A stretch of DNA of 64,000 nt from an uncultured Clostridia bacterium (GTDB taxonomy: Bacteria; Bacillota; Clostridia; Oscillospirales; Ruminococcaceae), in the NCBI GenBank assembly GCA_947589185.1, contig CANQCK010000004.1, forward strand, positions 49,584 through 113,583. Direction: 5' to 3'. The notes beneath the pieces are model-generated. The model did no database searches. It was not told the origin of the DNA and saw only the letters and a program-made list of their open reading frames with translations. Position numbers and translations under genes: made by a program. Of this stretch, positions 42,063 to 52,487 are shown piece after piece. The first letter of the stretch is position 1. Every line of letters starts with the position of its first letter.

Positions 42063-42896
42063 CTAAAGTTGCTTTTTAATATACTCTGAATACAATTCGC
42101 TCTTTGAAAAGCTAGTGATTTTTGCGATTTGCTTGCAGGCGTCCGCTACTCTGATACCCTTTTCTATAAGCTCGTTGACTTGCTTTATTGCGTCCTCAAT
42201 TGTATCAGAGACGTCATTGTCCTTTTGTTTCCCCTCTATGATAAGCACAAACTCGCCCTTAGGTGAGACCGCTTCATATTTTTCAATCGCACCTGAAAGG
42301 GTAGTTCTTATTACTTCCTCGTGAATTTTTGTAAGCTCTCTGCAAAGAGATATTTTTCGGTCTCCGAAAAATTCAAACATATCTCTCAGTGTGTATATCA
42401 GCTTGTGAGGAGCTTCATAGAAGATCATTGTTCTTGTTTCATTGACAAGACTGGATAAATGTTCAAGACGCTGTTTTTTAGTTGTCGACAAAAAGCCCTC
42501 GAAAGTAAATCTCGATGTCGAAAGCCCGCTTATCGCCAACGCAGACACTGCCGCCGATGCAAGAGGTACAACTGCGGTTTTAATTCCGTTCTCGGCACAA
42601 AGTTTTACCAAACCCTCGCCCGGGTCTGAAATACACGGCATTCCCGCGTCGGTGACAACAGCACAGCTCTCGCCCGACTGTAATTTTTCGACGATGTTTT
42701 TTCCGCTTTGGAAAGCATTGTGCTCATGATAGCTGATAAGCGGTTTTTTTATTTCAAAATGATTTAATAATTTAGCCGTGACCCGTGTGTCCTCAGCACA
42801 GATGAAATCAACACTTTTTAAAGTTTCAACAGCCCTTATTGACATATCTGAAAGATTGCCGATAGGAGTTCCGACAACATAAAGCGTACCCGCCAT
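42063..42896 (-). CDS. rsmI: 16S rRNA (cytidine1402-2'-O)-methyltransferase RsmI
   Basis: 277 residues; tetrapyrrole-methylase-type SAM enzyme. LYVVGTPIGNLSDMSIRAVETL, AEDTRVTAKLLNHF, ISYHEHNA, VVTDAGMPCISDPGEGLV and FYEAPHKLIYTLRDM are RsmI motifs. Divergent from recG. Confidence 0.96.
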   Translation of the reverse strand: MAGTLYVVGTPIGNLSDMSIRAVETLKSVDFICAEDTRVTAKLLNHFEIKKPLISYHEHNAFQSGKNIVEKLQSGESCAVVTDAGMPCISDPGEGLVKLCAENGIKTAVVPLASAAVSALAISGLSTSRFTFEGFLSTTKKQRLEHLSSLVNETRTMIFYEAPHKLIYTLRDMFEFFGDRKISLCRELTKIHEEVIRTTLSGAIEKYEAVSPKGEFVLIIEGKQKDNDVSDTIEDAIKQVNELIEKGIRVADACKQIAKITSFSKSELYSEYIKKQL

Positions 42897-43076
42897 TTTA
42901 GTTCACCTGAAATTGTTCAAAAATGTATTAAGCATATAAAAATGCAATTTGAAGTAAGTATAACACATTTTTTAAAAAAAGTCTATTATTTTTCTTGAAA
43001 ATATGTTAAAATGAAATAAATGTTAAGTTTTATAATTCCAACAGTGAGGAGGAAGTCTCCCGACGGAGAAGATGCA

Positions 43077-45110
43077 ATGATAAGTAAGCTTGACAGCGAT
43101 ATAAAATATCTCAAGGGAGTAGGTCCTAAAAGAGCGGAGTGTTATCAAAAGCTCGGCATATCGACGGTTGCCGACTTATTAAGCCATTACCCACGCTCTT
43201 ATTTGGATTTTTCAAGTCCTGTTTCAATTAATGACGCTGTGCTTGATGAAAATAACATAATAAAGGGACGTATCGTAAAAAGGCTTGCCGCCGCCAGAAT
43301 AAGAAAGGGAATGACCATCTACAAAGCGGTTATGACCGATGGCGATAGCGATATTACCATTGTAATTTACAACAGCGAGTTTGCATTCAACAAGCTTATC
43401 GAGGAAAAAGAATTTCTTCTTTACGGAAAGGTCACAGGCAACCTTGTAAGAAAGGAAATTTCGTCTCCGATTATTTTAGAAGCCGGTGTTGACGATAGGA
43501 TACAGCCGGTTTATCCGCTTACAGAGGGTCTTACACAGCCGCTTTTGAGAACGACTGTACAGAACGCTTTGAAATATCTCGACGGCGAGATATATGAAAC
43601 TATACCCAAAGAGATAGCCGCAAGACGTGGACTGTGTTCTTTGAACTTCGCACTTGAGAATATACATTTTCCCAAAGATTTTCTAAGTCTTTCGATTGCG
43701 AAAAACAGGCTTGTGTTTGATGAATTTCTCACTCTTGGTCTTGGTATGCTGAAGCTCAGGGGCAGAAGCCGGGAAAAGACAGGCTGTGAAATGAAAGATA
43801 CCCCAATAGACGAGTTCTATAACGGTCTGCCGTTTACGCTTACCCAAGCTCAGATGAGTGCAATAAACGACTGCATTTGCGATATGAAAAAGGGCTTTCC
43901 TATGAACAGGCTTGTTCAGGGAGACGTAGGCTCGGGTAAGACTGCCGTTGCGGCGGCTTGTGCATTTTTCGCTTATAAAAACGGCTGCCAGACGGCTCTT
44001 ATGGCACCAACCGAGATACTTGCAAATCAGCATTACAAGACACTTTCCGACTTCCTTGTACCGCTTGGCGTAAAGATATGTCTGCTTACCGGTTCGCTTA
44101 CCGCTAAAAACAAGCGTGAGATAAAGGAGAGAATAAAGTCGGGCGGAGTTTCGGTAATCGTCGGCACTCACGCTCTTGTTCAGGGATCGACCGAGTTTAA
44201 CAATCTCGGTCTGGTAATTACCGACGAGCAGCACAGGTTCGGCGTTAAACATCGTGCTGATCTTTCAGGCAAGGGGAATAACCCCCACTGTATGGTTATG
44301 TCGGCAACGCCTATACCCCGAACGCTTGCACTGATGATTTACGGCGATTTGGATATATCTATAATCAACGAGTTCCCGAAAGGCAGAAAGCCTATCGAAA
44401 CGTTCGCCATAACTGGTAAGGGCAGAGAAAGGGCGTTCGGCTTTGTAACACAAAGACTGAAAGAAGGACGTCAGGCATATATAGTCTGCCCTATGATCGA
44501 AGAAAACGATTTGGAGCTTCAGTCGGTAAAGGAATATGCTGATAAGATTTCAAAGTCGTATTTTAAAGAATACAGAGTAGGTCTTTTGCACGGCAGGCTG
44601 AAGCCAAAGGATAAGGACGCTGTTATGAAAGAGTTCAAAGAAGGCAATATTGACATTTTGGTCTCGACAACAGTGGTCGAGGTCGGGGTGGACGTTCCAA
44701 ACGCCGCAGTAATGGTCGTAGAAAATTCCGAGCGGTTCGGGCTTTCGCAGCTTCACCAGCTAAGAGGACGTGTCGGACGGGGCAGTGAGAAGTCATATTG
44801 TATTCTGATAACCGACAACCCGACAGAGGAATGTGTAAAAAGACTTAAAATAATGTCGAAAATATCAGACGGCTTTAAGATTTCAGAGGAGGATCTAAAA
44901 CTCAGAGGTCCGGGTGACTTTTTCGGAAGCCGTCAGCACGGACTTCCTGCTTTGAAAATTGCCGATATGGCGGAGGATACGGAAATTCTCAAGCAGGCAC
45001 AGGCGGAGGCAAGGGAGATCATAAAGGACGACCCAACTCTTTCAAAGCCTGAAAACAGACGCTTAAATGAGCTGGTCGATAAGCTGTTCAGTAGAACAAT
45101 TGACAATTGA
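43077..45110 (+). CDS. recG: ATP-dependent DNA helicase RecG
   Basis: 677 residues; remodels stalled forks and branched DNA. The start is moved to ATG 43077 (MISKLDSDIKYLKGVGPKRAECYQKLGI), with GGAG 8 nt upstream, giving the usual RecG length. An N-terminal wedge/OB domain (about 40-190) is followed by helicase motifs GDVGSGKT (I), DEQHRFG (II), SATPIPRTLALMIYGDLD (III) and TTVVEVGVDVPNA / QLRGRVGRG (V-VI). Confidence 0.96.
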   Translation: MISKLDSDIKYLKGVGPKRAECYQKLGISTVADLLSHYPRSYLDFSSPVSINDAVLDENNIIKGRIVKRLAAARIRKGMTIYKAVMTDGDSDITIVIYNSEFAFNKLIEEKEFLLYGKVTGNLVRKEISSPIILEAGVDDRIQPVYPLTEGLTQPLLRTTVQNALKYLDGEIYETIPKEIAARRGLCSLNFALENIHFPKDFLSLSIAKNRLVFDEFLTLGLGMLKLRGRSREKTGCEMKDTPIDEFYNGLPFTLTQAQMSAINDCICDMKKGFPMNRLVQGDVGSGKTAVAAACAFFAYKNGCQTALMAPTEILANQHYKTLSDFLVPLGVKICLLTGSLTAKNKREIKERIKSGGVSVIVGTHALVQGSTEFNNLGLVITDEQHRFGVKHRADLSGKGNNPHCMVMSATPIPRTLALMIYGDLDISIINEFPKGRKPIETFAITGKGRERAFGFVTQRLKEGRQAYIVCPMIEENDLELQSVKEYADKISKSYFKEYRVGLLHGRLKPKDKDAVMKEFKEGNIDILVSTTVVEVGVDVPNAAVMVVENSERFGLSQLHQLRGRVGRGSEKSYCILITDNPTEECVKRLKIMSKISDGFKISEEDLKLRGPGDFFGSRQHGLPALKIADMAEDTEILKQAQAEAREIIKDDPTLSKPENRRLNELVDKLFSRTIDN

Positions 45111-45383
45111 CCGGCGAGCCGCCGGAGGCTTTACCGCCTCTGGGAAGTCGGATAATTGTTATAGTTTGTACAACGGCGGGCTTATTAATTGATAATTGAT
45201 AATTGATAATTGACAATTGACAATGGATAATTGATAATGGATAATGGAAAATTAAGATGCGAGATATAATACTTTGATATTTATACAATTATTAAACGCG
45301 AAGTGCCAGCGGCGGCTCGCCGCTATTGCATTTGGTCTCTTGCATCTAATATCTAATATCTAACATCTAACAGGAGGATCATT
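45107..45383. repeat. Composite repeat region between recG and the LUD gene
   Basis: No gene. It holds a GC-rich hairpin block CCGGCGAGCCGCCGG ending TTGTACAACGGCGGGCTT (the same family as the 59-64 kb repeats), a run of GATAATTGATAATTGACAATGG units (45180-45255), the inverted repeat AGCGGCGGCTCGCCGCT (45306-45322) also seen at 17.69 kb, and a tandem (CATCTAATATCTAATATCTAA) before the ribosome site. Confidence 0.7.
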
Positions 45384-46046
45384 ATGGAACAAGCATTAAA
45401 AGCGAAGCTGGAAAGCGTAGCGGAAAATTTGAGAAAAAACAGTATGGAGGCATACATTGCTGAGGACAAGGCGGAGGCAAAGGTTATAGTTCAGTCGCTT
45501 TTGAAGGAGGGAACGAGCGTAGCAACAGGCGGTTCGGTAACTTTAAGCGAATGCGGGATCAATGAGCTTTTGACAAGCGGAAAGTACAATTTTATCGACC
45601 GTTCAAAGGGCAGAACTCCTAAGGAAGTCAGCAGGCTATATGGGGAGCAATACTTATGCGATACATATTTATGCTCGAGCAACGCTATAACAGAGGACGG
45701 CGTTTTGTATAATGTTGACGGAAATTCAAACAGAGTTTCTATGATAGCTCACGGACCGTCGAGCGTTATAATGGTTGCAGGGTATAACAAGATAGTAAAA
45801 AATCTGGAAGAAGCAGTTTTGAGGGTCAAGACTATTGCTGCACCTAAAAATACAGTCAGACTGGGAATAGATACATATTGCAGTAAATGCGGAGAATGCG
45901 TATCTGTTTCTCAGGGCAAGGGGAATGAGATGACGGCAGGCTGTGAAAGCGATGTCAGAATTTGCTGCAGTTATCTTATTTCTGCAAAGCAGCGTCACAA
46001 GAGAAGAATAAAAGTCATTTTAGTGGGTGAGGAACTTGGCTATTAA
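45384..46046 (+). CDS. LUD-domain protein (LutC/YkgG-like)
   Basis: 220 residues. TSVATGGSVTLSECGINELL, DRSKGRTPKEVSRLYGEQYLCDTYLCSSNAITEDGVLYNVDGNSNRVSMIAHGPSSVIMVAGYNKIV match the LUD (DUF162) domain of lactate-utilisation proteins. A C-terminal Cys set (CSKCGECVSVS...CESDVRICCSY) is present. The lutA/lutB partners are not adjacent, so the substrate is uncertain. AACAGGAGGATCATT precedes ATG. Confidence 0.88.
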   Translation: MEQALKAKLESVAENLRKNSMEAYIAEDKAEAKVIVQSLLKEGTSVATGGSVTLSECGINELLTSGKYNFIDRSKGRTPKEVSRLYGEQYLCDTYLCSSNAITEDGVLYNVDGNSNRVSMIAHGPSSVIMVAGYNKIVKNLEEAVLRVKTIAAPKNTVRLGIDTYCSKCGECVSVSQGKGNEMTAGCESDVRICCSYLISAKQRHKRRIKVILVGEELGY

Positions 46047-46077
46047 GCTGAAATCATAAAAATACGGGAGAATACTT

Positions 46078-47058
46078 TTGATAGAAGATTTAAAGTTAGG
46101 TAATGTCAGAATAAAAAAGACCGCCGCCTTAGCACCAATGGCGTCGGTTGCCGACAGGGCGTACAGGCTTATGTGCAAAGAGTACGGAGCGTCGTATCTG
46201 GTAAGCGAAATGATCTCTTCAAAGGGGCTGTGCTTTTCTGATAAGAAGACAAATGCTCTTTGTGAAATTGATAACAGAGAGCGACCGTTTGCACTTCAGC
46301 TTTTCGGCGAAGACCCTATTTATATGGCAAGGGCAGCTGAAATTCTGAACTCTTTCAAGCCGGATATAATTGATATAAATATGGGGTGTCCCGTTCCTAA
46401 AATTGCGGGTAACGGAAGCGGTTCGGCTTTGATGAAGTCGCCTAAAACAGCCGAGAAGATTGCAAGTGCAGTAGTAAAAGCGGCGAACTGCCCCGTTACG
46501 GTTAAAATACGCTCAGGCTGGGATAATGAAAACATAAACGCTCCCGAACTTGCAAAACGGCTGGAAGAAACCGGAGTGTCTGCTGTGGCTGTTCACGCAA
46601 GAACAAAAACGCAGATGTATTCGGGAAAAGCCGACTGGGAAATTATCAGAAAGGTAAAAGAAGCGGTATCTATTCCCGTTTTGGGCAACGGAGATGTAAA
46701 ATGCGGTGCCGACGCTGAGGCTATGTATAACGAAACAGGCTGCGACCTTGTAATGGTCGGCAGGGGTTCATATGGCAGAGCTTGGGTGTTTAAGGAGATA
46801 GAGCGTTATCTTGAGACGGGCGAAAGCCTGCCCGAACCGACGCTCAGAGAACGCATTGAGGTTATGAAGAGGCACATTTCAATGATAGTAGACTTCATGG
46901 GCGAGCGTCAGGGAATGAAAGAGGCAAGAAAGAATGTCGCTTGGTATATAAAGGGCATAAAAAATGCGGCTGGTTTCAGAAACGCCTGCGGAAAGCTTTC
47001 GTCTTATGATGAGTTTTTGAGCTTTTGCGACACGGTTTTAAAAACCGCAGAGGAATAA
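46078..47058 (+). CDS. dusB: tRNA-dihydrouridine synthase DusB
   Basis: 326 residues; FMN enzyme reducing uridines in t[56 protein letters not shown] (catalytic Cys), [27 protein letters not shown] and LGNGDVKC are DusB signatures. TTG start at 46078 after GGGAG. Confidence 0.94.
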   Translation: MIEDLKLGNVRIKKTAALAPMASVADRAYRLMCKEYGASYLVSEMISSKGLCFSDKKTNALCEIDNRERPFALQLFGEDPIYMARAAEILNSFKPDIIDINMGCPVPKIAGNGSGSALMKSPKTAEKIASAVVKAANCPVTVKIRSGWDNENINAPELAKRLEETGVSAVAVHARTKTQMYSGKADWEIIRKVKEAVSIPVLGNGDVKCGADAEAMYNETGCDLVMVGRGSYGRAWVFKEIERYLETGESLPEPTLRERIEVMKRHISMIVDFMGERQGMKEARKNVAWYIKGIKNAAGFRNACGKLSSYDEFLSFCDTVLKTAEE

Positions 47059-47074
47059 AATGAAGACTGTGAAA

Positions 47075-47340
47075 AATGAGTAAAAGACTAAAAGTTTTCG
47101 GTCAAGCCTTTTTCAAAAGGCTTGCGGGTCAAGGGCGGAGCCTTGTCGCCGACCGCAGTCGGCGAAATACTTATTATCCGTAGGGCGTTCCGAAAAGGGT
47201 GAATTTAAAATCAATCCGGTGGATTGATTTTAAAGAGGGGAAGCCCTGCAAGAGAGGGCTTCCCATAGAAAAATAGATGTAATATATGTTACAAAACTAT
47301 AAATGCTTTACTTAAGAAAGTAACCCTTTGCAAGCAAAGG
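47075..47340. repeat. Intergenic hairpin-rich repeat (Ruminococcaceae-type)
   Basis: No gene. Successive inverted repeats: AAGCCTTTTTCAAAAGGCTT, GCCGACCGCAGTCGGC, AATCAATCCGGTGGATTGATT and GGGAAGCCCTGCAAGAGAGGGCTTCCC. The first block (GGTCAAGCCTTTTTCAAAAGGCTTGCGGGTCAAGGGCGGAGCC) resembles dispersed repeats of related genomes. The last hairpin could terminate dusB transcription. Confidence 0.55.
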
Positions 47341-47352
47341 TTGGTGATAAAT

Positions 47353-48108
47353 ATGCAGTATAACGACTTATCCTATGAAAAATTATCTGAAAAGATTTAT
47401 GTTTGTATATCTACAGAGCACAGGTTCGGAACAGACGCATTTTTGCTTGCTGATTTTGCAAAGGCAAGGCATAAGGATAAAGCCGCAGATTTCTGTTCGG
47501 GAAACGGAATAGCCGCACTTTTGCTTGAGCGTGACTATTCTCCGAAAAAGGTATATGCTCTTGAAATTCAAAAGAAGGCTTACGACCAGTTATGCCTGTC
47601 GATTGAGAAATCTGAAACGGCTGGAGAGATAATACCCGTGCTTGGCGACATAAAGGATTTCAAATCAAAAGAGGAGCTTGATTTGATTATCTGCAATCCG
47701 CCGTACAAGGCAGACGGAGCAGGTATAAAAAACGATACCGAGTCAAGCTCGATAGCACGGCACGAAATGCTTTGTAATATTGACGATGTTTGCTTATCAG
47801 CGTCACGGAATTTAAAGTTCGGCGGAAGACTGTGCGTTTGCAACCGGCCTGAAAGGCTTTGCGATATAATGGTCGCTATGAGGAAGAATAATCTTGAGCC
47901 TAAAAGAGCGAGGTTCGTTTCTAAAAATAAAGACACTTCGCCTTGGCTGGTTCTGGTTGAGGGGAAGAAAGGTTCAAAGCCGTTTATGAGGGTAGAACCG
48001 CAGTTTTATACACAGTCTGAGGACGGAACAGGTTTCTCGGACGAGCTCAAGGCACTATATAGTTTATACGAAAATACGGGGGATAGAAATGAAAATATTG
48101 GCTATTGA
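47353..48108 (+). CDS. tRNA1(Val) adenine-37 N6-methyltransferase-like protein (TrmN6/YfiC family)
   Basis: 251 residues. Rossmann SAM motif KAADFCSGNGIAALLLERD and catalytic LIICNPPYKADG. The N-terminal LSEKIYVCISTEHRFGTDAFLLADFA is the YfiC/TrmN6-type pattern. ATG 47353 is preferred over TTG 47341. It overlaps polA by 20 nt. Confidence 0.87.
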   Translation: MQYNDLSYEKLSEKIYVCISTEHRFGTDAFLLADFAKARHKDKAADFCSGNGIAALLLERDYSPKKVYALEIQKKAYDQLCLSIEKSETAGEIIPVLGDIKDFKSKEELDLIICNPPYKADGAGIKNDTESSSIARHEMLCNIDDVCLSASRNLKFGGRLCVCNRPERLCDIMVAMRKNNLEPKRARFVSKNKDTSPWLVLVEGKKGSKPFMRVEPQFYTQSEDGTGFSDELKALYSLYENTGDRNENIGY

Positions 48109-50656
48109 CGGAAACAGCATAATGAACAGGGCGTTTTACGGAATACGTTTGCTTTCCAACAATAAAGGCTTTTTTACAAATGCCATAACAGGCTTTATGA
48201 ACATTTATCTGAAAGAGCTTGAAACGGTAAGACCCGACTGTACGGCTGTTGCATTTGACCTTAAAGCACCGACATTCAGGCACAAAGCGGTATCGAGCTA
48301 CAAGGCAAACAGAAAGGGAATGCCTGACGAGCTTGCAATGCAGATGCCGAAGATCAAGGAGATATTAAAAGAGCTTGGGGTTAAGATAATTGAAGTCGAG
48401 GGCTATGAGGCAGACGATATTCTCGGCACTGTATCAGACATATTTTCAAAGAGCGGGAACGAATGTTTTATTCTGACAGGCGACAGAGACAGTTTTCAGC
48501 TTGTGCGGGACAATGTGACTGTCAGGCTGGCAGGAACAAAGGAAACAAAGGTATACACACCCGAGAGGATAATGGAGGAATACGGCGTTGAACCTGAGCA
48601 GATGATAGATGTTAAGGCTCTGATGGGAGACGCAAGCGATAATATTTCAGGAGTTAAGGGAATAGGCGAAAAGACGGCATACAGTCTTATACAGAGGTTT
48701 GGAAATATCAACAGACTTTATGAGGAGTTCAGAGAATCCGACCTGCCTAACGGAGTTAAGGCTAAGCTGGAGGTCGGAAAGGATATGGCATTTGAGAGCA
48801 GATTTTTAGGCAAAATCGTCTTAAATGTGCCGATAGATACCGATGTAAATTCTTATAAGACGGGTACTGTTGACAAAACAGCGTTGGCAGAAACTCTTTC
48901 TGAGCTTGAGATGTATAAACTGCTCGAAAGACTTGATTTGAAGAATGTTTCGTCAGAGGACGGAAGTCAGTCGTCAATATTTGATATGAAAAAAAGCGAT
49001 CTGCCTGAAATAGAGGTCAGCGTTCTGTCTGATGATACGGTGAACAGTGTAATTCAGAGCAAAAAAGAGGTATATTTTATTTTTAGAAGTAAAAATGATA
49101 ATGCTTATCTTGAAATCCTGTTTGATGATAAGGCATACCATACCGATGATAATGAAATTATCAAAAAGGTATTTGAATCTGACATTGATAAACTGTGCTT
49201 TGAATGTAAAGAGGCGTATAAGTTTGCTTTTTCAAACGGTTTTGACTTGAAAAACGTAAGTTTTATCTGCGACTTGGCAGGTTACTTGCTGAAATCTCAG
49301 GCAAGCGATTACTCGGTTGAGAATTTATGTGCAACATATAAGGTGACCTACCGGCGTGATATGGAGGAGTACGCAGATATTTCGTCGCTTAAAAATCTAT
49401 GTATAAGGCTTAAAGCTGAAATTGAAGCAACAGAAATGCAATCGCTTTTATACGATGTTGAACAGCCTCTCTGCGAGGTTTTGGCGTCTATGGAGTGCGA
49501 AGGGGTCAAGACAGACATAAAGGGCATAGAGGAGTTCGGGAAAGGGCTTAAAGAACAGATAGAAGAGCTTCAGAAGGGCATTTATGAGCTGGCTGGAAAG
49601 GAGTTCAACATATCGTCGCCGAAGCAGTTAGGGGCAGTTTTGTTTGAGGATCTTTCACTGCCTTGCAAAAAGAAAACGAAAAGCGGTTATTCTACCAATG
49701 CAGAGGTGCTTGAATCGCTTAAAGACACTCACCCGATTATCCCGATGATTTTGGATTACCGAACGCTGACAAAGCTCAACTCAACTTATGTAGACGGTCT
49801 GTTAAAGCTTATCGGCGAAGACGGCAGAGTTCACTCTGTGTTCAAGCAGACGGAGACGCGAACGGGCAGAATATCGTCGACCGAGCCTAATATGCAGAAC
49901 ATTCCCGTTAGAAAAGAAATAGGCAGAAATATGAGAAAGTTCTTTGTAGCCGAAGACGGCAATATGCTGCTTGACGCCGACTACAGTCAGATAGAGCTGA
50001 GGGTTTTGGCTTCTGTATGCGGAGACGAAAATATGCAGAACGCTTTTATCAGCGGCGAGGATATACACGCTTCAACTGCGGCAAAGGTTTTCGATATGCC
50101 GGAGGATTTTGTCACGCCTGAGATGAGAAGAACAGCAAAAGCCGTAAACTTCGGAATAATCTACGGAATAGGTGCGTATTCGCTTTCGCAGGATATAGGC
50201 GTATCTGTTGCAGAGGCGAAAAAGTATATCAACGACTATTTGAATCACTATCCTAAGGTAAAGGAATTTATGGATAAAACCGTCGAGGACGGAATAAAGA
50301 ACGGCTATGTGGAAACAATTTTCGGCAGAAGAAGATATATTCCCGAGCTTTCAGCGTCAAACAGAATGCTTCAGGCTTTTGGAAAAAGAGCCGCTATGAA
50401 CGCTCCTATTCAGGGAGCGGCTGCGGATATAATAAAGATAGCTATGGTTAAGGTCTATAAGAGGCTTAAAGCCGAAGGGCTTAATGCGAAGCTTATCTTG
50501 CAGGTCCACGACGAGCTTATTATCGAGTCGTCAATTGATGATAAGGAAAAGGCAAAAGCTATTCTCGGAGAGGAAATGGTAAACGCAGTTAAGCTTAAGG
50601 TGCCTATGAAAGCGGACGTCAACGAGGGTAAAAGCTGGTATGAAGCAAAGGGCTGA
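48089..50656 (+). CDS. polA: DNA polymerase I
   Basis: 855 residues. N-terminal 5'-3' exonuclease (LAIDGNSIMNRAFYGI, GYEADDILGT, LTGDRDSFQLV, GDASDNISGVKGIGEKTA), a middle 3'-5' exonuclease-like domain in which the catalytic acidic motifs are not recognisable (probably inactive, common in Firmicutes), and the polymerase domain with motif A DADYSQIELRVLA, motif B RRTAKAVNFGIIYG and motif C QVHDELIIE. Ribosome site GGGGG overlaps the end of the methyltransferase gene. Confidence 0.96.
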   Translation: MKILAIDGNSIMNRAFYGIRLLSNNKGFFTNAITGFMNIYLKELETVRPDCTAVAFDLKAPTFRHKAVSSYKANRKGMPDELAMQMPKIKEILKELGVKIIEVEGYEADDILGTVSDIFSKSGNECFILTGDRDSFQLVRDNVTVRLAGTKETKVYTPERIMEEYGVEPEQMIDVKALMGDASDNISGVKGIGEKTAYSLIQRFGNINRLYEEFRESDLPNGVKAKLEVGKDMAFESRFLGKIVLNVPIDTDVNSYKTGTVDKTALAETLSELEMYKLLERLDLKNVSSEDGSQSSIFDMKKSDLPEIEVSVLSDDTVNSVIQSKKEVYFIFRSKNDNAYLEILFDDKAYHTDDNEIIKKVFESDIDKLCFECKEAYKFAFSNGFDLKNVSFICDLAGYLLKSQASDYSVENLCATYKVTYRRDMEEYADISSLKNLCIRLKAEIEATEMQSLLYDVEQPLCEVLASMECEGVKTDIKGIEEFGKGLKEQIEELQKGIYELAGKEFNISSPKQLGAVLFEDLSLPCKKKTKSGYSTNAEVLESLKDTHPIIPMILDYRTLTKLNSTYVDGLLKLIGEDGRVHSVFKQTETRTGRISSTEPNMQNIPVRKEIGRNMRKFFVAEDGNMLLDADYSQIELRVLASVCGDENMQNAFISGEDIHASTAAKVFDMPEDFVTPEMRRTAKAVNFGIIYGIGAYSLSQDIGVSVAEAKKYINDYLNHYPKVKEFMDKTVEDGIKNGYVETIFGRRRYIPELSASNRMLQAFGKRAAMNAPIQGAAADIIKIAMVKVYKRLKAEGLNAKLILQVHDELIIESSIDDKEKAKAILGEEMVNAVKLKVPMKADVNEGKSWYEAKG

Positions 50657-50708
50657 TTTTGTATTTTGGAAAAGCAGAATAACTATCTAAAATAAAGGAA
50701 GTGCTTAA

Positions 50709-52466
50709 ATGGCTCTTGACGGAGTATTTTTAAATTTAATAAAAAAAGAGCTTGAAAGCGTTTTGATTGGCGGCAGGGCGGAAAAGATACATCAGCCGTC
50801 AAAGGAAGAGATACTTTTCACCATTCGCACTCGTGAGGGCGCATATAAGCTGATTTTTAACACAAGTGCAGGAACGGCAAGAGTTCACATTACAAACACG
50901 CAGATAGAAAACCCAAAAACTCCGCCTATGTTCTGTATGCTTATGAGAAAGCATTTATCGGGCGGTAAGCTTATAAAGATCAGGCAGGACGGTTACGAAA
51001 GAATACTATATTTCGACTTTGATTCTGCAAACGAAATGGGAGATATATGCCGTTTCACGCTAGCGGTCGAGATAATGGGCAGACATTCCAATCTCATTTT
51101 GATTGATTCAGAGGGCAAAATAATAGACAGCATAAAGCGTGTCGGTCAGGATATGTCAAGCGTTAGAATGGTTCTTCCGGGAATGGCATATCAGGTTCCT
51201 CCGAAGTACAAAAGGCTGTCAATATTTGATTTTACCGCTGATGAATTCAAAAACGGTCTTTTTGAAAATTCAAAGCAGATTTTTTCAAAGGCACTTATGA
51301 AGATTTTCGAGGGAATATCCCCTGTTTTTGCCCGTGAGGCTGAATTTTTCGCTTTGCGGGGCGGTGAGAAGATCTGTGCCGAACTGAACGATGATGAAAT
51401 CGACAGAGCGTTGTTTTTCATAAATAAAACGGCAGAAGAGATAACTTCTCACAAAAACAGATTTACGGTACTGAGAACTAAGGACGGTCATTTAAAGGAT
51501 TTTTGCTTTTGCAGTATCAATCAGTACGGAAGTCTGATGGTCACAAAGGATTTTGATACAGCCTGCGGGCTTTTAGACTTTTTCTATTCCGCAAGAGACA
51601 GAATTGCAAGAACAAAGCAAAGAGCGTCTGATTTATTCAAGTTTCTGGTAAACACGTCTGACAGAACAGCAAGACGTATAGCCAATCAGCGGGAGGAGCT
51701 TAAAGAATGTGCGGAGCGTGACGCACTGAAGCTAAAGGGCGATCTGATAATGTCAAACATCTACAGGCTTGAAAAGGGAATGGGTCATGCCGAAGTTGAG
51801 GATTACACAAAAGAGGGTATGCCGACAGTTAAGATAAAGCTTGACAAGAGGCTTACGCCGTCGCAGAATGCACAGAAGTATTATGCCGAATACCGAAAAG
51901 CAGACACTGCCGAAAAAAAGCTTGTCTCGCTTATCAAAGAAGGCGAGGAAGAATTAAGGTATATAGACAGCGTATTTGACGCACTTACTCGTGCTGAAAC
52001 GGAGAGCGACGTTATTGAGCTTAGAGCAGAGCTTGCAGAGCAGGGGTATATAAGGAGCTCACGCATAAAGGGCAAGCCGCCGAAGTCTTTGCCGCCCATA
52101 AAATTTCTGTCATCTGACGGCTATGAAATTCTTGTAGGGAGAAACAACAGGCAAAACGACAAGCTGACTCTAAAGGACAGCGATAAAACAGACATATGGC
52201 TTCACACTCAGAAGATCACAGGCTCGCATACTGTTATAAAATGCAGAGGGGAGGTTCCTCCCGACAGAACGATAGAGGAGGCTTGCGTAATTGCGGCATA
52301 TCACTCAAGAGCAAAGAAGTCGTCAAACGTGCCAGTTGATTATACAGAGATAAGGTATGTAAAAAAGCCTAACGGAGCTAAGCCGGGAATGGTTATCTTC
52401 ACAAATTATCACACGGTTTATGTAACTCCCGATGAAGAGCTTGCCGAAAGGCTGAGAGTAAAATAA
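50709..52466 (+). CDS. rqcH: Rqc2 homolog RqcH (NFACT protein)
   Basis: 585 residues; binds stalled 50S-peptidyl-tRNA complexes and adds Ala tails. NFACT-N (MALDGVFLNLIKKELESVLIGGRAEKIHQPSKEEILF), coiled-coil middle (about 270-440) and C-terminal NFACT-R domain (DGYEILVGRNNRQNDKLTLKDSDKTDIWLHTQKITGSHTVIKC). Formerly annotated as fibronectin-binding protein FbpA. AAGGAAGTGCTTAA precedes ATG. Confidence 0.94.
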   Translation: MALDGVFLNLIKKELESVLIGGRAEKIHQPSKEEILFTIRTREGAYKLIFNTSAGTARVHITNTQIENPKTPPMFCMLMRKHLSGGKLIKIRQDGYERILYFDFDSANEMGDICRFTLAVEIMGRHSNLILIDSEGKIIDSIKRVGQDMSSVRMVLPGMAYQVPPKYKRLSIFDFTADEFKNGLFENSKQIFSKALMKIFEGISPVFAREAEFFALRGGEKICAELNDDEIDRALFFINKTAEEITSHKNRFTVLRTKDGHLKDFCFCSINQYGSLMVTKDFDTACGLLDFFYSARDRIARTKQRASDLFKFLVNTSDRTARRIANQREELKECAERDALKLKGDLIMSNIYRLEKGMGHAEVEDYTKEGMPTVKIKLDKRLTPSQNAQKYYAEYRKADTAEKKLVSLIKEGEEELRYIDSVFDALTRAETESDVIELRAELAEQGYIRSSRIKGKPPKSLPPIKFLSSDGYEILVGRNNRQNDKLTLKDSDKTDIWLHTQKITGSHTVIKCRGEVPPDRTIEEACVIAAYHSRAKKSSNVPVDYTEIRYVKKPNGAKPGMVIFTNYHTVYVTPDEELAERLRVK

Positions 52467-52487
52467 AATGCAGTGAAAGGCAGAACA

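Noticed and set aside
43683-44252. 189-aa minus-strand ORF
   Set aside because: Antisense to conserved helicase motifs of recG; composition and lack of a start signal mark it as a shadow.
47075-47340. Possible small RNA gene or IS fragment after dusB
   Set aside because: Several hairpins but no promoter or transposase remnant could be identified; kept only as a repeat region.
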